Part shown: positions 7,526 through 15,354 of the stretch, piece after piece
Layout of the letters: each line of letters starts with the position of its first letter
How positions within the stretch are numbered: the stretch's first letter is position 1
Source of the DNA: Bdellovibrionales bacterium
GTDB lineage: Bacteria; Bdellovibrionota; Bdellovibrionia; Bdellovibrionales; UBA1609
NCBI GenBank assembly: GCA_022842925.1
Contig: JALHOQ010000010.1
Coordinates: 1 to 38,146, forward strand
Length of the DNA: 38,146 nt
Reading direction: 5' to 3'
Made by a program: the position numbers and the translations under genes
Notes under the pieces: model-generated
Databases searched by the model: none
The model's input: the letters and a program-made list of their open reading frames with translations, nothing else
What the model was told of the DNA's origin: nothing

Positions 7526-8230
7526 TTGACCGCTCCTGGGATGTTATCTCAGATACCCATGTCATCCGCTAGAATTTTGATCGTTGAAGACGAAGCCAAA
7601 TTGTTGGCGCATCTTGTTTCGATTATGACCTCAAGTTTGCAGTCCGTTTTTACATGCTCCAGTTTTAAGGAACTCGAGCAAATTCTTGGCGTAAAGGTGT
7701 CACGCTTCGATGTGATTGTCCTCGACCGCTTGCTCAACGGTCGCGACTCGGCCGAACTCCTTCCGCAAATCCGCGAGGCTTACCCCGATGCGCGCATCAT
7801 GGTTTTGTCTGCGATCGATACCTCTGCCGAAAAAGCCAGCCTTCTCAATCAGGGCGCAGATGACTATCTGGCGAAGCCGTTCGACGGCGAGGAGCTTATC
7901 GCAAGAGTGAATGTGCTCCTGCGAAGAGCGCCCAAAGCTCTGAGCTTGGGAAATATCACGCTCCAAGCCGATACCCGATCCTTAATGGTCAACGGGAAGG
8001 ATATCCCGCTGACGAATAAGGAATTTTTACTTTTGAAAACACTAATGCAAGTCCCGGGAAAAGTTTTTCCAAAAAACGAACTTTATGAAAGCGTCTGGGA
8101 AATGGCCGCCGATGTGGAATCGAACGTCGTCGAGGCGACCGTAAATAAACTCCGCCGCCGACTAGAAGAAGTTGGAGCGAACGTGCGTATCAGCAACGCC
8201 CGAAACGCCGGATATTGGATTGAGGTATAG
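7526..8230 (+). CDS. OmpR/PhoP-family response regulator
   Basis: Receiver domain plus winged-helix DNA-binding domain, about 234 residues. Receiver motifs: IVEDEA acidic pair, phospho-acceptor Asp in VLDRLL, Ser in VLSAID, Lys in LAKPFDGEEL. The C-terminal Trans_reg_C domain shows LTNKEFLLLKTLMQVPGKVFPKNELYESVW in two parts followed by EATVNKLRRRLE and an RNAGYWIEV wing. Start is uncertain: TTG 7526 has the best spacing (9 bases) from GGAAGG at 7511-7516; TTG 7520 is too close, and ATG 7541 or 7559 lack a good site. It overlaps the sensor kinase that follows by 11 bases, so the two form a classical two-component operon. Confidence 0.92.
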   Translation: MTAPGMLSQIPMSSARILIVEDEAKLLAHLVSIMTSSLQSVFTCSSFKELEQILGVKVSRFDVIVLDRLLNGRDSAELLPQIREAYPDARIMVLSAIDTSAEKASLLNQGADDYLAKPFDGEELIARVNVLLRRAPKALSLGNITLQADTRSLMVNGKDIPLTNKEFLLLKTLMQVPGKVFPKNELYESVWEMAADVESNVVEATVNKLRRRLEEVGANVRISNARNAGYWIEV

Positions 8231-9584
8231 ATTTTTTCTCGTCATTCTGACTTCGCTGATCCTATCCGCGATCGCCATCAACTTAGTACATTCTACATTT
8301 TTTAAAAGCCAACGACTTAAACTGATCGACCGGCAAATTGCCGAGAGCTCACGGCTCCTACTTCAATCCGAGGAATTTCAGGAGAAGCACCAGCTCCCCT
8401 CGTCCGCACTGGATGACACGATTTCCAAGGTCCTTGGGGGAAGCCGAATTGGGAAACTCTTTATTCTTCGAGATCCGAACGGCGAAATCCTGTTTCAAAG
8501 TTTTAACTTTGGCCTACTCAACATTGATATCCCCTTGGCGCCGGAATGGGTCACCGTCGAAACCGAAGATCAGTATGTACGAGTGCGCAATTGGCCCCTA
8601 CCGCAGAAACCCTCGGTCACTTTACAGGTCGGGCTCGTTCTCGACCGCAATTTTATTAACTGGAAGATTATCGACAATCGAGTGATCTACTACGTGATTA
8701 GCATTGTTCTTCTGCTCTTTGCCGTTGCGGCACTTCTCACGCTGTTCTTGCTGACTCCACTGCGCAGGTTGATCTCGCATGTCAACATGGCGACGGCGAA
8801 CCTGCAGTATCAAAAGAAAGTCGACCCTTTACCCGTTCGCTTGAGTCAGTTTAAGGATGGCTTTTGGGCAAAAAGCGATGAATTCGCCAGCCTTTTGGAG
8901 TCCGTGCAAAAGCTCATTGATCGCATCAATCTCAATTACAGACTCACTCGGTTCTGGACCTCGCAGATGGCCCACGGGCTAAAAACACCTCTCGCCATAC
9001 TTCGTGCCGAAACAGAGGCCAAAGAAAAAGTGGCGATCATACCCTCCCCCTACGCCAAGGATGTGTATAAAGAGATCGCCCAGATGTCCGGCATTGTCGA
9101 TCAGTTCTTGGATTGGGCGGAACTTGAGAACTCACTGGTTCAAAAAGATCTTCATGCCTTGCGCATGAAGAACGTTTTGCAGGGCGTGGTCGCAAGGTTA
9201 GATAAACTGAACCCCGGCCGAATCAGACTGAACCTAAAGTCCGATTTCGCCGTGTTGGCCAACCCCGTCCACCTCGACCAGGTGATTACTAATCTGCTCA
9301 CAAATGCACTTAAGTTTTCGCCGCACGAATCCCCCGTGGAGGTGAGCGTATCGGACTACACTTTGATTGTTAAAGATCATGGACCAGGAATTCCACCCGA
9401 GGTCCAGGAGCGCATTGGTGAGCCATTCAATATCGGGATGTCGGAAACTGACCAGGCTACGGGCAATGGTCTAGGCTTAGCTATGGTGACCACGGTGGTA
9501 AAGCTCTATCAGTGGAACTTCAAGATCGCGAATCATCAGTCCGGCACGCAGGCCGTGGTGCATTTTCCGAAAATGGGAAACTGA
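8220..9584 (+). CDS. PhoQ-like sensor histidine kinase
   Basis: About 454 residues from the TTG at 8220; a longer version would reach deep into the regulator gene and put extra polar residues before the first membrane span. Layout: TM1 immediately at the N-terminus (FFLVILTSLILSAIAINLV), a periplasmic sensor of about 120 residues, TM2 (VIYYVISIVLLLFAVAALLTLFLL, broken into normal length), a HAMP-like stretch, then a dimerisation helix with MAHGLKTPLAIL, whose His is the phosphorylation site. The 'HxLKTPL' form is typical of PhoQ-type kinases rather than the common SHELRTPL. ATP-binding motifs: N box VITNLLTNALKFS, G1 DHGPGIP, G2 GNGLGLAMV. Partner is the upstream regulator; stimulus unknown. 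Confidence 0.92.
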   Translation: MRYRFFLVILTSLILSAIAINLVHSTFFKSQRLKLIDRQIAESSRLLLQSEEFQEKHQLPSSALDDTISKVLGGSRIGKLFILRDPNGEILFQSFNFGLLNIDIPLAPEWVTVETEDQYVRVRNWPLPQKPSVTLQVGLVLDRNFINWKIIDNRVIYYVISIVLLLFAVAALLTLFLLTPLRRLISHVNMATANLQYQKKVDPLPVRLSQFKDGFWAKSDEFASLLESVQKLIDRINLNYRLTRFWTSQMAHGLKTPLAILRAETEAKEKVAIIPSPYAKDVYKEIAQMSGIVDQFLDWAELENSLVQKDLHALRMKNVLQGVVARLDKLNPGRIRLNLKSDFAVLANPVHLDQVITNLLTNALKFSPHESPVEVSVSDYTLIVKDHGPGIPPEVQERIGEPFNIGMSETDQATGNGLGLAMVTTVVKLYQWNFKIANHQSGTQAVVHFPKMGN

Positions 9585-9598
9585 AAATATTTTTCAGT
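9580..9598 (+). terminator. hairpin at the end of the kinase gene
   Basis: ACTGAAAA-TAT-TTTTCAGT, an 8-bp perfect stem containing the stop codon. There is no T-run after it, so it may be a weak terminator or only an mRNA 3'-end stabiliser. Confidence 0.3.
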
Positions 9599-9627
9599 CG
9601 GTCGGCTTCCCGTCCTGCCTCCAGCCC

Positions 9628-9638
9628 GGGGCATTTTT
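9628..9638 (+). promoter_or_regulatory. candidate activator-site motif GGGGCATTTTT
   Basis: Carries the octamer GGCATTTT that recurs near other sigma-54-like promoters (16801-16810; 20327-20336 on the minus strand; 16854-16861 on the minus strand). It lies about 50 bp upstream of the -24 element at 9682, a usual place for enhancer-binding proteins. Motif by eye only. Confidence 0.3.
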
Positions 9639-9681
9639 CCGCCGCTTCGCACTTCTCCTTGAAAGCAACTTAGTTCTGTTT

Positions 9682-9697
9682 TGGCACTGGTATTGCT
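9682..9697 (+). promoter_or_regulatory. sigma-54 promoter of the receiver-HPF-SDR operon
   Basis: TGGCAC-N5-TTGCT, a perfect match to the usual RpoN consensus with exact spacing (GG 9683-9684, GC 9695-9696). Predicted start near 9708, 24 bases before ATG 9732. Confidence 0.85.
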
Positions 9698-9731
9698 CAG
9701 TTTGGTGTTAATTGAAACAGAAAGGCCATCC

Positions 9732-10181
9732 ATGATGACGACAGGAACAACTGACGCCGTTGAGAAGAAGTTTGCGATCCCTTTCGCATCGGCACCCCAA
9801 TCCCTTCTTATTATAGAGGACGACTTATCTGTAATTGAGTTTCTAGAGGTGGTCCTGGACCATCTTAAACCCGGACTGAATTGGGATTACGCCACCAGTG
9901 CAGAAGAAGCCATGGAACTCATTCGAAAGCGGGGCCGGATCGGTGGTGAACCACCTTACAGTCTAGTCATCGCCGATATATTTTTAGATGGAGACATGAC
10001 CGGATTTGATTCCTGGCTGGAGTGTGCTCAGGAATTCCCCGACATGCCCTTTGTCATTACATCATCGCTTTCGCTCGACCGTTATTTGGCGATCTTAAGC
10101 GGTTTCGACAACACGCCGACGTTTCTGCCCAAACCACTCACTGTCGGGCGTTGCAAGTCGGTTATCGAAGAGTACTTCTAG
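9732..10181 (+). CDS. stand-alone receiver-domain protein
   Basis: 149 residues from ATG 9732 (AAAGG about 6 bases upstream, downstream of the predicted transcript start). After a 23-residue polar N-terminus it is a single CheY-like receiver: acidic pair in LIIEDD, phospho-acceptor Asp82 in VIADIFLDGD, Ser/Thr in VITSS, and Lys134 in FLPKPL. No output domain. Such proteins act as phosphate shuttles or sinks or as regulators by protein contact. It opens the sigma-54-controlled operon that also encodes the hibernation factor, 29 bp downstream, so it may feed back on the local phosphorelay. Confidence 0.85.
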   Translation: MMTTGTTDAVEKKFAIPFASAPQSLLIIEDDLSVIEFLEVVLDHLKPGLNWDYATSAEEAMELIRKRGRIGGEPPYSLVIADIFLDGDMTGFDSWLECAQEFPDMPFVITSSLSLDRYLAILSGFDNTPTFLPKPLTVGRCKSVIEEYF

Positions 10182-10210
10182 CAAAAACAACATAAGGTAA
10201 GGAGAACACC

Positions 10211-10573
10211 GTGACCACTCGATTTGTCTCACAAGATTTAGAATGGACCGAGGCCATGAAAGAAACCGTGCGAAGTAAGATCGTAGAGCCCCTGCAGCGA
10301 CACCTGGACAAAGACAATTTTGAGGTGTCCATTCACCTCGGTGCTGAACGTAAACGCATGAACGGCCGCAAACCAAAATTTGAAATGTGGGTGGTTTTGC
10401 AAACTTTCGACGGCCGCAACAATCAGATTGTACGGCGCGAAGGTCACGACTTCGCCGCTCTTGCCAACGAGGTTTCGAGCTGTATGCGATCACAGCTCAG
10501 TAAGCACAAGTTTCGTCGCAAGGGCACTCACAATCCCTTCCGCGCATTGGCCTCGGCCGAGGGGGGCTTATGA
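10211..10573 (+). CDS. HPF/RaiA-family ribosome hibernation factor (S30AE)
   Basis: 120 residues, GTG start with AAGGAG 6 bases upstream. Single S30AE-type alpha/beta domain: a first helix EAMKETVRSKIVEPLQRHL, strands FEVSIHLGAER and KFEMWVVLQTF, then GHDFAALANEVSSCMRSQLSKHKFRRK, where the final basic helix is the ribosome-binding face in the family. Members bind the decoding centre of the 30S subunit and inactivate or dimerise ribosomes during starvation. The short form here has no C-terminal dimerisation domain. Its stop overlaps the next start (ATGA at 10570-10573). A sigma-54 promoter upstream of the operon would make hibernation part of the stress response. Confidence 0.85.
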   Translation: MTTRFVSQDLEWTEAMKETVRSKIVEPLQRHLDKDNFEVSIHLGAERKRMNGRKPKFEMWVVLQTFDGRNNQIVRREGHDFAALANEVSSCMRSQLSKHKFRRKGTHNPFRALASAEGGL

Positions 10574-10773
10574 AGGGCTTCATGCCGATCCTAAACTGGA
10601 TTTTTACAGCCGTCGAATTGCTCACCCAACTGCTGATTTCCCCCTTAGTCCTCATCACCGTCGTCGCGCTTCTGCTAGTCACGAAGATGATGGGTCATCA
10701 GGTTCGCAACAGTCCCTGGCGCGACAACGCCAGCCGACAAAGTCCGTCGGCGGGAGTCCGGTTCGGAACATGA
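10570..10773 (+). CDS. small single-span membrane protein
   Basis: 67 residues, linked by ATGA overlaps to both neighbours. One long hydrophobic stretch (about residues 8-42, LNWIFTAVELLTQLLISPLV then LITVVALLLVT) is followed by a polar, basic C-terminal tail. No family recognised. Tight coupling on both sides indicates that it is a real gene in the HPF-SDR operon. Confidence 0.6.
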   Translation: MKGFMPILNWIFTAVELLTQLLISPLVLITVVALLLVTKMMGHQVRNSPWRDNASRQSPSAGVRFGT

Positions 10774-11681
10774 GGGTCGTCCTTATAACCGGCGCCTCCA
10801 CCGGGATCGGCCTCGCAACAGCCAAAGAGCTTCTTAAGCGCGGTGATTTCGTAATCCTTACCGCTCGAAAAGAGTCACTGAATCGGTTGGCCGGCGCCGA
10901 CTTTCTAAAAAAATATCCTCGCCACTGGATTCGACCGTTAGATGTACGCGAAGCCCAGGAGCGAAATGAACTCTTACAGATGGTGGATATGGAGCACGGC
11001 CGACTCGATGTTCTGATCAACAACGCGGCTGTCATATATAGGGCACCGATCGAGTTCGCCTATGATTTTGAATGCAAGGAACAAATGAACGTGAACTTTC
11101 ACGCGCCACTGGAGCTAATCAAGGCCAGCCTGCCTCTCATGCGCAAATCTGGCGGAGGTCACATCATCAATGTCTCCTCGGCGGCGGGCTTTATGGCCGT
11201 GCCGACCATGGGCCTCTATGCCGCTTCTAAACATGCACTCGAGGCGGCAAGCGAGGCGCTGTTTCATGAGTTAGCAGAATGGAATATTAAGATTTCGTTG
11301 ATCGAACCCGGATTCATATCTTCCGACTCGTATCTTAAGGCCCGACTGTCATTGGCTTTGGACAGAGGATTTCATCCCCAGACGCGAAACTACTCGATGC
11401 AAAGCAATATGATCACCTGTTTGATCGAGCGCGCGACCCGGCTAACCAATGCTTCAAATGAGGATGTTGCCAATCAGATCGCCAAAGTCCTCAATCTCAA
11501 GCACCCTCCTCTTCGCAGTCTTGTCACTCTAGATGCGAAAGTCTTTTCGTTCCTGCGTCGGTTCTTGCCCGGAAGAATTTACGACCGACTTCTGGCGGTC
11601 TGCCTGCGGTCCTTACGAAGTCAGGTGGAAGCCTCGCTTACGGCCCCTTTGCCGGGACGAATGGACGACTTGCGATCATAA
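10770..11681 (+). CDS. short-chain dehydrogenase/reductase (SDR)
   Basis: 303 residues from ATG 10770, which overlaps the preceding stop. Classical SDR motifs: cofactor-binding TGASTGIG at 7-14, LDV near 57-59, NNAAV at 84-88, catalytic Ser in NVSSAAG, and YAASK with Tyr150 and Lys154; EPG at 179-181. The length and the C-terminal hydrophobic/basic part (FLRRFLPGRIYDRLLAV) exceed the 250-residue core and resemble SDRs acting on lipid or sterol-type substrates; the substrate cannot be read from sequence. The last 44 bases overlap the 3' end of the convergent superoxide dismutase gene. Confidence 0.88.
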   Translation: MRVVLITGASTGIGLATAKELLKRGDFVILTARKESLNRLAGADFLKKYPRHWIRPLDVREAQERNELLQMVDMEHGRLDVLINNAAVIYRAPIEFAYDFECKEQMNVNFHAPLELIKASLPLMRKSGGGHIINVSSAAGFMAVPTMGLYAASKHALEAASEALFHELAEWNIKISLIEPGFISSDSYLKARLSLALDRGFHPQTRNYSMQSNMITCLIERATRLTNASNEDVANQIAKVLNLKHPPLRSLVTLDAKVFSFLRRFLPGRIYDRLLAVCLRSLRSQVEASLTAPLPGRMDDLRS

Positions 11682-12297
11682 ACTTTGTCATATTGGGGAC
11701 GCCGTCGAGTAAAAGGCAAGATTCTACAAATTCCCAGTTCACGTAATTCCAAATTCCTTCCACGAATCGGACACGCTGATTTTTATAGTCTAGGTAATAG
11801 GCGTGCTCCCATAGGTCGCAACACCACAGCGGCCGTATCCTTTCAAAACGGAGAGGGTTGGCCGCGTTCTGCGTCGCCGCGAACTCCAACTCGCCCCGGC
11901 CATCAACAGTTAGCCAGACATAACCTGAGCCAAATACTCCGCTGGCGCAATCCTGAAACTTTTCCTGCATAGACGACCAGCCACCGAAGCTCCGTTCCAC
12001 TGCTTGATCCAGATCGCCATTATCCTGAGGAATCCGAGACCGCGTACGGTCGGTCAAGCCGTGCCAAAAGAAGGTGTGATTCCAGGCCTGCGCGGCATTG
12101 TTGTAAATAGGACCGTCGAAATTTTGAATAATACGCTCTATTGATCCGTAGTCGCCGCCCGTCTCACCCAGCAAGGAATTTAAATTATCAATATAAGCTT
12201 TGTGATGCCCCAAGTAGTGGGTTCGAACTGTCTCTCTGGACATGAAAGGCGCGAGCGCATTTTCATCGAAGGGCAGAGTCGGGAGTTGAAAATACAT
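11638..12297 (-). CDS. Fe/Mn superoxide dismutase
   Basis: 219 residues from ATG 12297 (GAGGGG just upstream); the earlier in-frame GTG adds only four residues. It opens QLPTLPFDENALAPFMS, as in Fe/Mn-SODs, and the four metal ligands are in place: His27 (THYLGHH), His74 (WNHTFFWHG), Asp161 and His165 (DLWEHAYY). It dismutates superoxide in the cytosol; no signal peptide. About 25 residues after the usual C-terminus (EFVESCLLLDGVPN onwards) are extra and are encoded in the overlap with the SDR gene, suggesting stop-codon loss and extension. Third gene of the CsbD/YqjD-like group on this strand; a GC-rich hairpin lies just upstream. Confidence 0.93.
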   Translation of the reverse strand: MYFQLPTLPFDENALAPFMSRETVRTHYLGHHKAYIDNLNSLLGETGGDYGSIERIIQNFDGPIYNNAAQAWNHTFFWHGLTDRTRSRIPQDNGDLDQAVERSFGGWSSMQEKFQDCASGVFGSGYVWLTVDGRGELEFAATQNAANPLRFERIRPLWCCDLWEHAYYLDYKNQRVRFVEGIWNYVNWEFVESCLLLDGVPNMTKFMIASRPFVPAKGP

Positions 12298-12310
12298 GAA
12301 TCCCCTCACG

Positions 12311-12342
12311 ATCCCGCGGCGCCAGAAATGCGCGCGCGGGAT
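12311..12342 (-). other. GC-rich hairpin in the leader of the superoxide dismutase
   Basis: ATCCCGCG (12311-12318) pairs with CGCGGGAT (12335-12342), extended by GCGC/GCGC with one bulge. It has no T-run and ends a few bases before the ribosome binding site of the SOD gene. It may process or attenuate the operon transcript. Confidence 0.4.
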
Positions 12343-12357
12343 TGTAAATAATAAACA

Positions 12358-12645
12358 CTAATCGCGGCGTCGGAACATGGTCACACCGATGAGGAAGCCT
12401 AGCACCAGGCCTCCTATAGTGGCCTGAACTGGATACTCACGTACGACCTCGCCTGCGCGTTTATTGGCGCGGGTCACAAGGTCGCCACCCGATTGCAGAG
12501 CCCGCTCATAAACATCACGCGCCGACTCGGTCAAATTCGTCAATTGTTCGCCCGCTTCCGATGCGGCCGCCTTGGCCATCCATTTGCCGTTTCCGTTGGT
12601 TTTACCTTTGTCATGCGAGCCAGGTACGTTGCTATTGTTCTGCAT
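12358..12645 (-). CDS. YqjD/ElaB-like (DUF883-type) membrane-anchored stress protein
   Basis: 95 residues; AAGGA 8 bases before ATG 12645. Polar N-terminus, amphipathic helix (ASEAGEQLTNLTESARDVYE), then REYPVQATIGGLVLGFLIGV with a C-terminal single membrane span and a final FRRRD. This is the layout of ElaB/YqjD/YgaM, inner-membrane proteins that bind ribosomes in stationary phase in E. coli. The gene lies 26 bp downstream of the CsbD-like gene, presumably in the same transcript from the promoter at 12947. Confidence 0.85.
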   Translation of the reverse strand: MQNNSNVPGSHDKGKTNGNGKWMAKAAASEAGEQLTNLTESARDVYERALQSGGDLVTRANKRAGEVVREYPVQATIGGLVLGFLIGVTMFRRRD

Positions 12646-12671
12646 AGTAAAATCCTTTCGATTTGGTTTTA

Positions 12672-12917
12672 TTAATGCTGGGACGTCTTCTGATCTTCGT
12701 CTGATGAGCCAAAGCGCGAAATCATTTCATTTAAGCGTGCGCGCACTTCTTCCTGACCAATTCCATACTTACGTTGGACAATCCCCGATAGGGCGGTCAT
12801 GTCTCCTTTTGCCTTCTCTACTTCGTCGTCGGTCAATCGACCCCACGCTTTCTGTAATTCACCTTTAAATTCGTTCCATTTACCTTTAACCACGTTCTCG
12901 TTGAAAAATTCGGCCAT
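12672..12917 (-). CDS. CsbD-family stress protein
   Basis: 81 residues, AGGAGG 5 bases before ATG 12917. The signature of CsbD/YjbJ proteins is clear: VVKGKWNEFKGELQKAWGRL, then DDEVEKAKGDMTALSGIVQ. These small helical proteins are abundant under general stress (sigma-B in Bacillus, RpoS in E. coli) with unknown mechanism. Here the gene begins a probable CsbD-YqjD-SOD operon behind a sigma-54-like promoter. Confidence 0.9.
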   Translation of the reverse strand: MAEFFNENVVKGKWNEFKGELQKAWGRLTDDEVEKAKGDMTALSGIVQRKYGIGQEEVRARLNEMISRFGSSDEDQKTSQH

Positions 12918-12945
12918 ACGGACCTCCTGTGTGATGGTTACTTAG

Positions 12946-12961
12946 AGCAAACAGCCGGCCA
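12946..12961 (-). promoter_or_regulatory. candidate sigma-54 promoter of the CsbD-YqjD-SOD operon
   Basis: Minus strand TGGCCG-N5-TTGCT, exact GG/GC spacing. Predicted start near 12935, about 18 bases before ATG 12917 and just ahead of its AGGAGG. Confidence 0.7.
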
Positions 12962-13120
12962 TACCATGCAAAGTTTGTATGAGCGTTGAACGCCGAAACG
13001 CGAGGCCATCAGTCCATCGATACCTCATCAACGGGGGAATCTTGAACTTTTGATGGACTTTAAGCGCGCGACGAGGGTAAACAAACTGCTACTAATTCAG
13101 AGAATTAAAAAGAGGTGAGT

Positions 13121-13396
13121 ATGAGCTTGGAGATGGCTATTCCCGAAGAGATTCGTCAGAAGTACTTGCTCCGCAGACAGAAAGATATTGAAACACTGAA
13201 GGCCTCCGTGTCCGCTCGATCTCTGGAAGATTTTAAACGGATCGGTCACCAACTCAAAGGTAACGCCGCTTCTTTTGGATATAATGAATTGGAAAAGATC
13301 GCGGTCGCGATGGAAAATGCGGCGCTTAAAGGCGATCTGTTCGAAGCCAATAAGCAGTTAGATCTTTTTGAGAAATGGTACGCAGAGCGCCGCTAG
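13121..13396 (+). CDS. stand-alone histidine phosphotransfer (Hpt) protein
   Basis: 91 residues from ATG 13121 (GAGG 5 bases upstream; GTG 13115 would overlap that site). All-helical Hpt domain with the phospho-His motif IGHQLKGNAASFGY, His43, and the downstream KIAVAMENAALKGD helix. Hpt proteins carry phosphate from the receiver of a hybrid kinase to a final response regulator. A hybrid kinase (17865-19817) and an NtrC-type regulator (the next gene, convergent, sharing 4 bases at the 3' ends) are close, so it is the natural middle step of a local phosphorelay. No sigma-54-like promoter was found for it. Confidence 0.88.
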   Translation: MSLEMAIPEEIRQKYLLRRQKDIETLKASVSARSLEDFKRIGHQLKGNAASFGYNELEKIAVAMENAALKGDLFEANKQLDLFEKWYAERR

Positions 13397-14826
13397 TTCA
13401 GCGGCTGACTCTGGTGATGTGTCATTTCTTTCACGCGCCGATAGAGGGTTTTTCGATCTACTCCTAGTTCCTTAGCGGTCCTATCTTTAGCACCGTTATT
13501 AATCTTCAGCGCGAATTCAATGTACTTATTAATCAACTCATTCAACGGTAGGATTTTGCTGTCCGAGACCATAAATTTTCCCCGCGCGTCTATCACGCCA
13601 TCAATGGAGGGGGCGTTGAGGTGTTCGGTCAGGCGCATTTCTTCTTCGAATTTCAGCTCCGGCATGTCGATCAAAGAGTTTTTGGCCAAAACCACCGCAC
13701 GTTCAATTACATTTTCCAGTTCACGAACATTTCCACGCCAAGGGTTCTTTAAAAGATACTCGCTTGCGGACTTGGTAAAACCTTTTACCGCCATACCGTT
13801 CAATGCCGCATGTTTCTTTAAGAAAAAATCAGACAACGGCATAATGTCTTCCTGACGTTCTCGAAGAGGAGGCAAGACAATGGGGATTACGTTTAAGCGG
13901 AAGAACAAGTCCTCGCGGAAGCGTCCCTCTTGAACCTCCTGCCGGAGATTCTTGTGGGTGGCGGAAATCACACGCACATCGACACTCCGGGTCTGATTTT
14001 CGCCAATCCGTTTGATCTTGCGCTCTTGCAGCACTCGCAAAAGCTTGGCTTGCAGCGGGAGACTGAGGTCGCCGATTTCGTCGAGGAACAGGGTGCCACC
14101 ATTCGCTTCTTCGAACAAACCGATGCGCTTTTCGATGGCGCCCGTGAAGGATCCCTTAGCGTAACCAAAGAGCTCAGCTTCGAGCAGATTTTCTGGAATA
14201 GCAGAACAATTGATGGCTACAAACGGCCCTTTTTTTCGACCGCCATAGGCATGGATCGCTCGCGCGATTACTTCTTTACCCGATCCGCTCTCGCCCATAA
14301 CTAAGACATGGGCCGCGCTATTAGCCACACGCTTAGCCAAATCCAGCGCCCGCAGGAACTTGGGACTTTTCCCAATAATTCCTTGGGCGGCTCCAGTTTC
14401 GCTGTTGGACACGACGGCCCGAAGAGTTTGATTTTCTTCTTTGATTCGGTTGAAGTGCAGCGCTCGCTCCACTGAAACCTGCAGCTGCGGAAAGTGCAAC
14501 GGCTTGACCACAAAGTCATAGGCGCCGGCTTCTATGGCCTTCAACGCGACTTCCACACCGCGATGAGCGGTCATAATAATAATCGGGATACTAATACCTT
14601 TTTCCTGCAACGCTGTCGTCAGCTCAACGCCACTCATCCTCGGGAGTTTCAGATCCGAAATGATCACGTCGCAAAAATTTGGTTTCTCTGTAATCTGTTT
14701 GTAGGCTTCTTCCGCGTCGTCGAAGGCCACGATCTCAAAACCTTTCGGCCGGAAGAATCCAACCACGATGTCTTGAATATCCAGGTCGTCGTCGATCACC
14801 ACTAATTTAGGCTTTTTATCATTCAT
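13393..14826 (-). CDS. NtrC-family sigma-54-dependent response regulator
   Basis: 477 residues from ATG 14826. Receiver (1-125): IDDD, phospho-acceptor Asp58 (VIISDLKLP), Thr86, Lys108. AAA+ activator domain (about 150-380): Walker A GESGSGKE 178-185, sigma-54 contact loop GSFTGA 225-230 (Ala to Ser variant of GAFTGA), Walker B GTLFLDEIGD 244-253, and the R-finger region FREDLFFRLNVIPI. C-terminal Fis-type helix-turn-helix AKELGVDRKTLYRRVKE. It therefore binds upstream sites and uses ATP to open RpoN promoters. A longer in-frame version exists, but the receiver domain begins right after this ATG; no good ribosome site is seen. Many sigma-54-like promoters lie around it, making it their probable activator. 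Confidence 0.95.
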   Translation of the reverse strand: MNDKKPKLVVIDDDLDIQDIVVGFFRPKGFEIVAFDDAEEAYKQITEKPNFCDVIISDLKLPRMSGVELTTALQEKGISIPIIIMTAHRGVEVALKAIEAGAYDFVVKPLHFPQLQVSVERALHFNRIKEENQTLRAVVSNSETGAAQGIIGKSPKFLRALDLAKRVANSAAHVLVMGESGSGKEVIARAIHAYGGRKKGPFVAINCSAIPENLLEAELFGYAKGSFTGAIEKRIGLFEEANGGTLFLDEIGDLSLPLQAKLLRVLQERKIKRIGENQTRSVDVRVISATHKNLRQEVQEGRFREDLFFRLNVIPIVLPPLRERQEDIMPLSDFFLKKHAALNGMAVKGFTKSASEYLLKNPWRGNVRELENVIERAVVLAKNSLIDMPELKFEEEMRLTEHLNAPSIDGVIDARGKFMVSDSKILPLNELINKYIEFALKINNGAKDRTAKELGVDRKTLYRRVKEMTHHQSQPLN

Positions 14827-14937
14827 AGTTGAGGAACTAACACGAGTACGTGAATTCCCCAAGCCGAAAGTGGAACATTTCCCCAGTTTTAAGTGACGCA
14901 GTACAAAATCGAACGTCAGTGGCGAATAGCCCCAGTT

Positions 14938-14952
14938 TGGCATCAGGTACGC
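14938..14952 (+). promoter_or_regulatory. candidate sigma-54 promoter of the DUF1328-like gene
   Basis: TGGCAT-N5-ACGC: the -24 half is good, the -12 half keeps only GC. Predicted start near 14964, 38 bases before ATG 15002. Weaker than most others. Confidence 0.45.
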
Positions 14953-15001
14953 CCTTTGCTCTAGTGTTCTATTGCAAATGACCTTTTAAGGAGGCGTACC
15001 T

Positions 15002-15184
15002 ATGTTAAGAGCTGCAATTGTATTTTTTGTCCTCGGACTAGTCGCGATTCTCTTGGGAGCCGGCAATATTGCGGGTATTTCGATTGAGATCGGCCAAACG
15101 TTATTGGCCGTGTTTCTGATTCTCGCTGTGATCAGTCTGGTCGCCAGCATGATCACTGGCCGACGCCCGACCCAAATACCGTAA
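15002..15184 (+). CDS. DUF1328-like small membrane protein
   Basis: 60 residues with a perfect TAAGGAGG 7 bases upstream. Two hydrophobic segments (AAIVFFVLGLVAILLGAG and TLLAVFLILAVISLVAS) with a short loop containing AGISIEIGQ: the YtjA/DUF1328 layout (single domain, 50-60 residues, 'FLVLAIIAALLGFGGIA'). Family function is unknown; its members often sit with CsbD-, YqjD- and PA2169-like genes in stress loci, as here. A strong terminator follows. Confidence 0.8.
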   Translation: MLRAAIVFFVLGLVAILLGAGNIAGISIEIGQTLLAVFLILAVISLVASMITGRRPTQIP

Positions 15185-15222
15185 TCCAAATTCGTTTTTC
15201 TCCCCACCAATCATCCCATCCC

Positions 15223-15257
15223 AAGAGCCTAGGCCATATGCCTGGGCTCTTTCTTTT
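15223..15257 (+). terminator. rho-independent terminator after the DUF1328-like gene
   Basis: AAGAGCCTAGGC (15223-15234) pairs with GCCTGGGCTCTT (15240-15251) except one G-T pair, loop of five bases, followed by TCTTTTT. Confidence 0.85.
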
Positions 15258-15279
15258 TGACGACAAGCAAAGCGAAAGA

Positions 15280-15310
15280 CAAAAAAATGGCCCACCGGTT
15301 CGTGGGCCAT
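15280..15310 (-). terminator. rho-independent terminator of the OmpA-type lipoprotein gene
   Basis: ATGGCCCAC (15287-15295) pairs perfectly with GTGGGCCAT (15302-15310); on the minus strand the stem is followed by a run of seven Ts. Confidence 0.85.
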
Positions 15311-15354
15311 GTCCTTCTAAAATGAAGGTAAAGGCTTTGGATCTACAAGATGAT

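Noticed and set aside
10380-10769. Extended SDR reading frame starting inside the HPF gene
   Set aside because: The extra 130 residues are a shadow of the HPF and small membrane protein genes; the SDR fold begins at ATG 10770 with an ATGA overlap.
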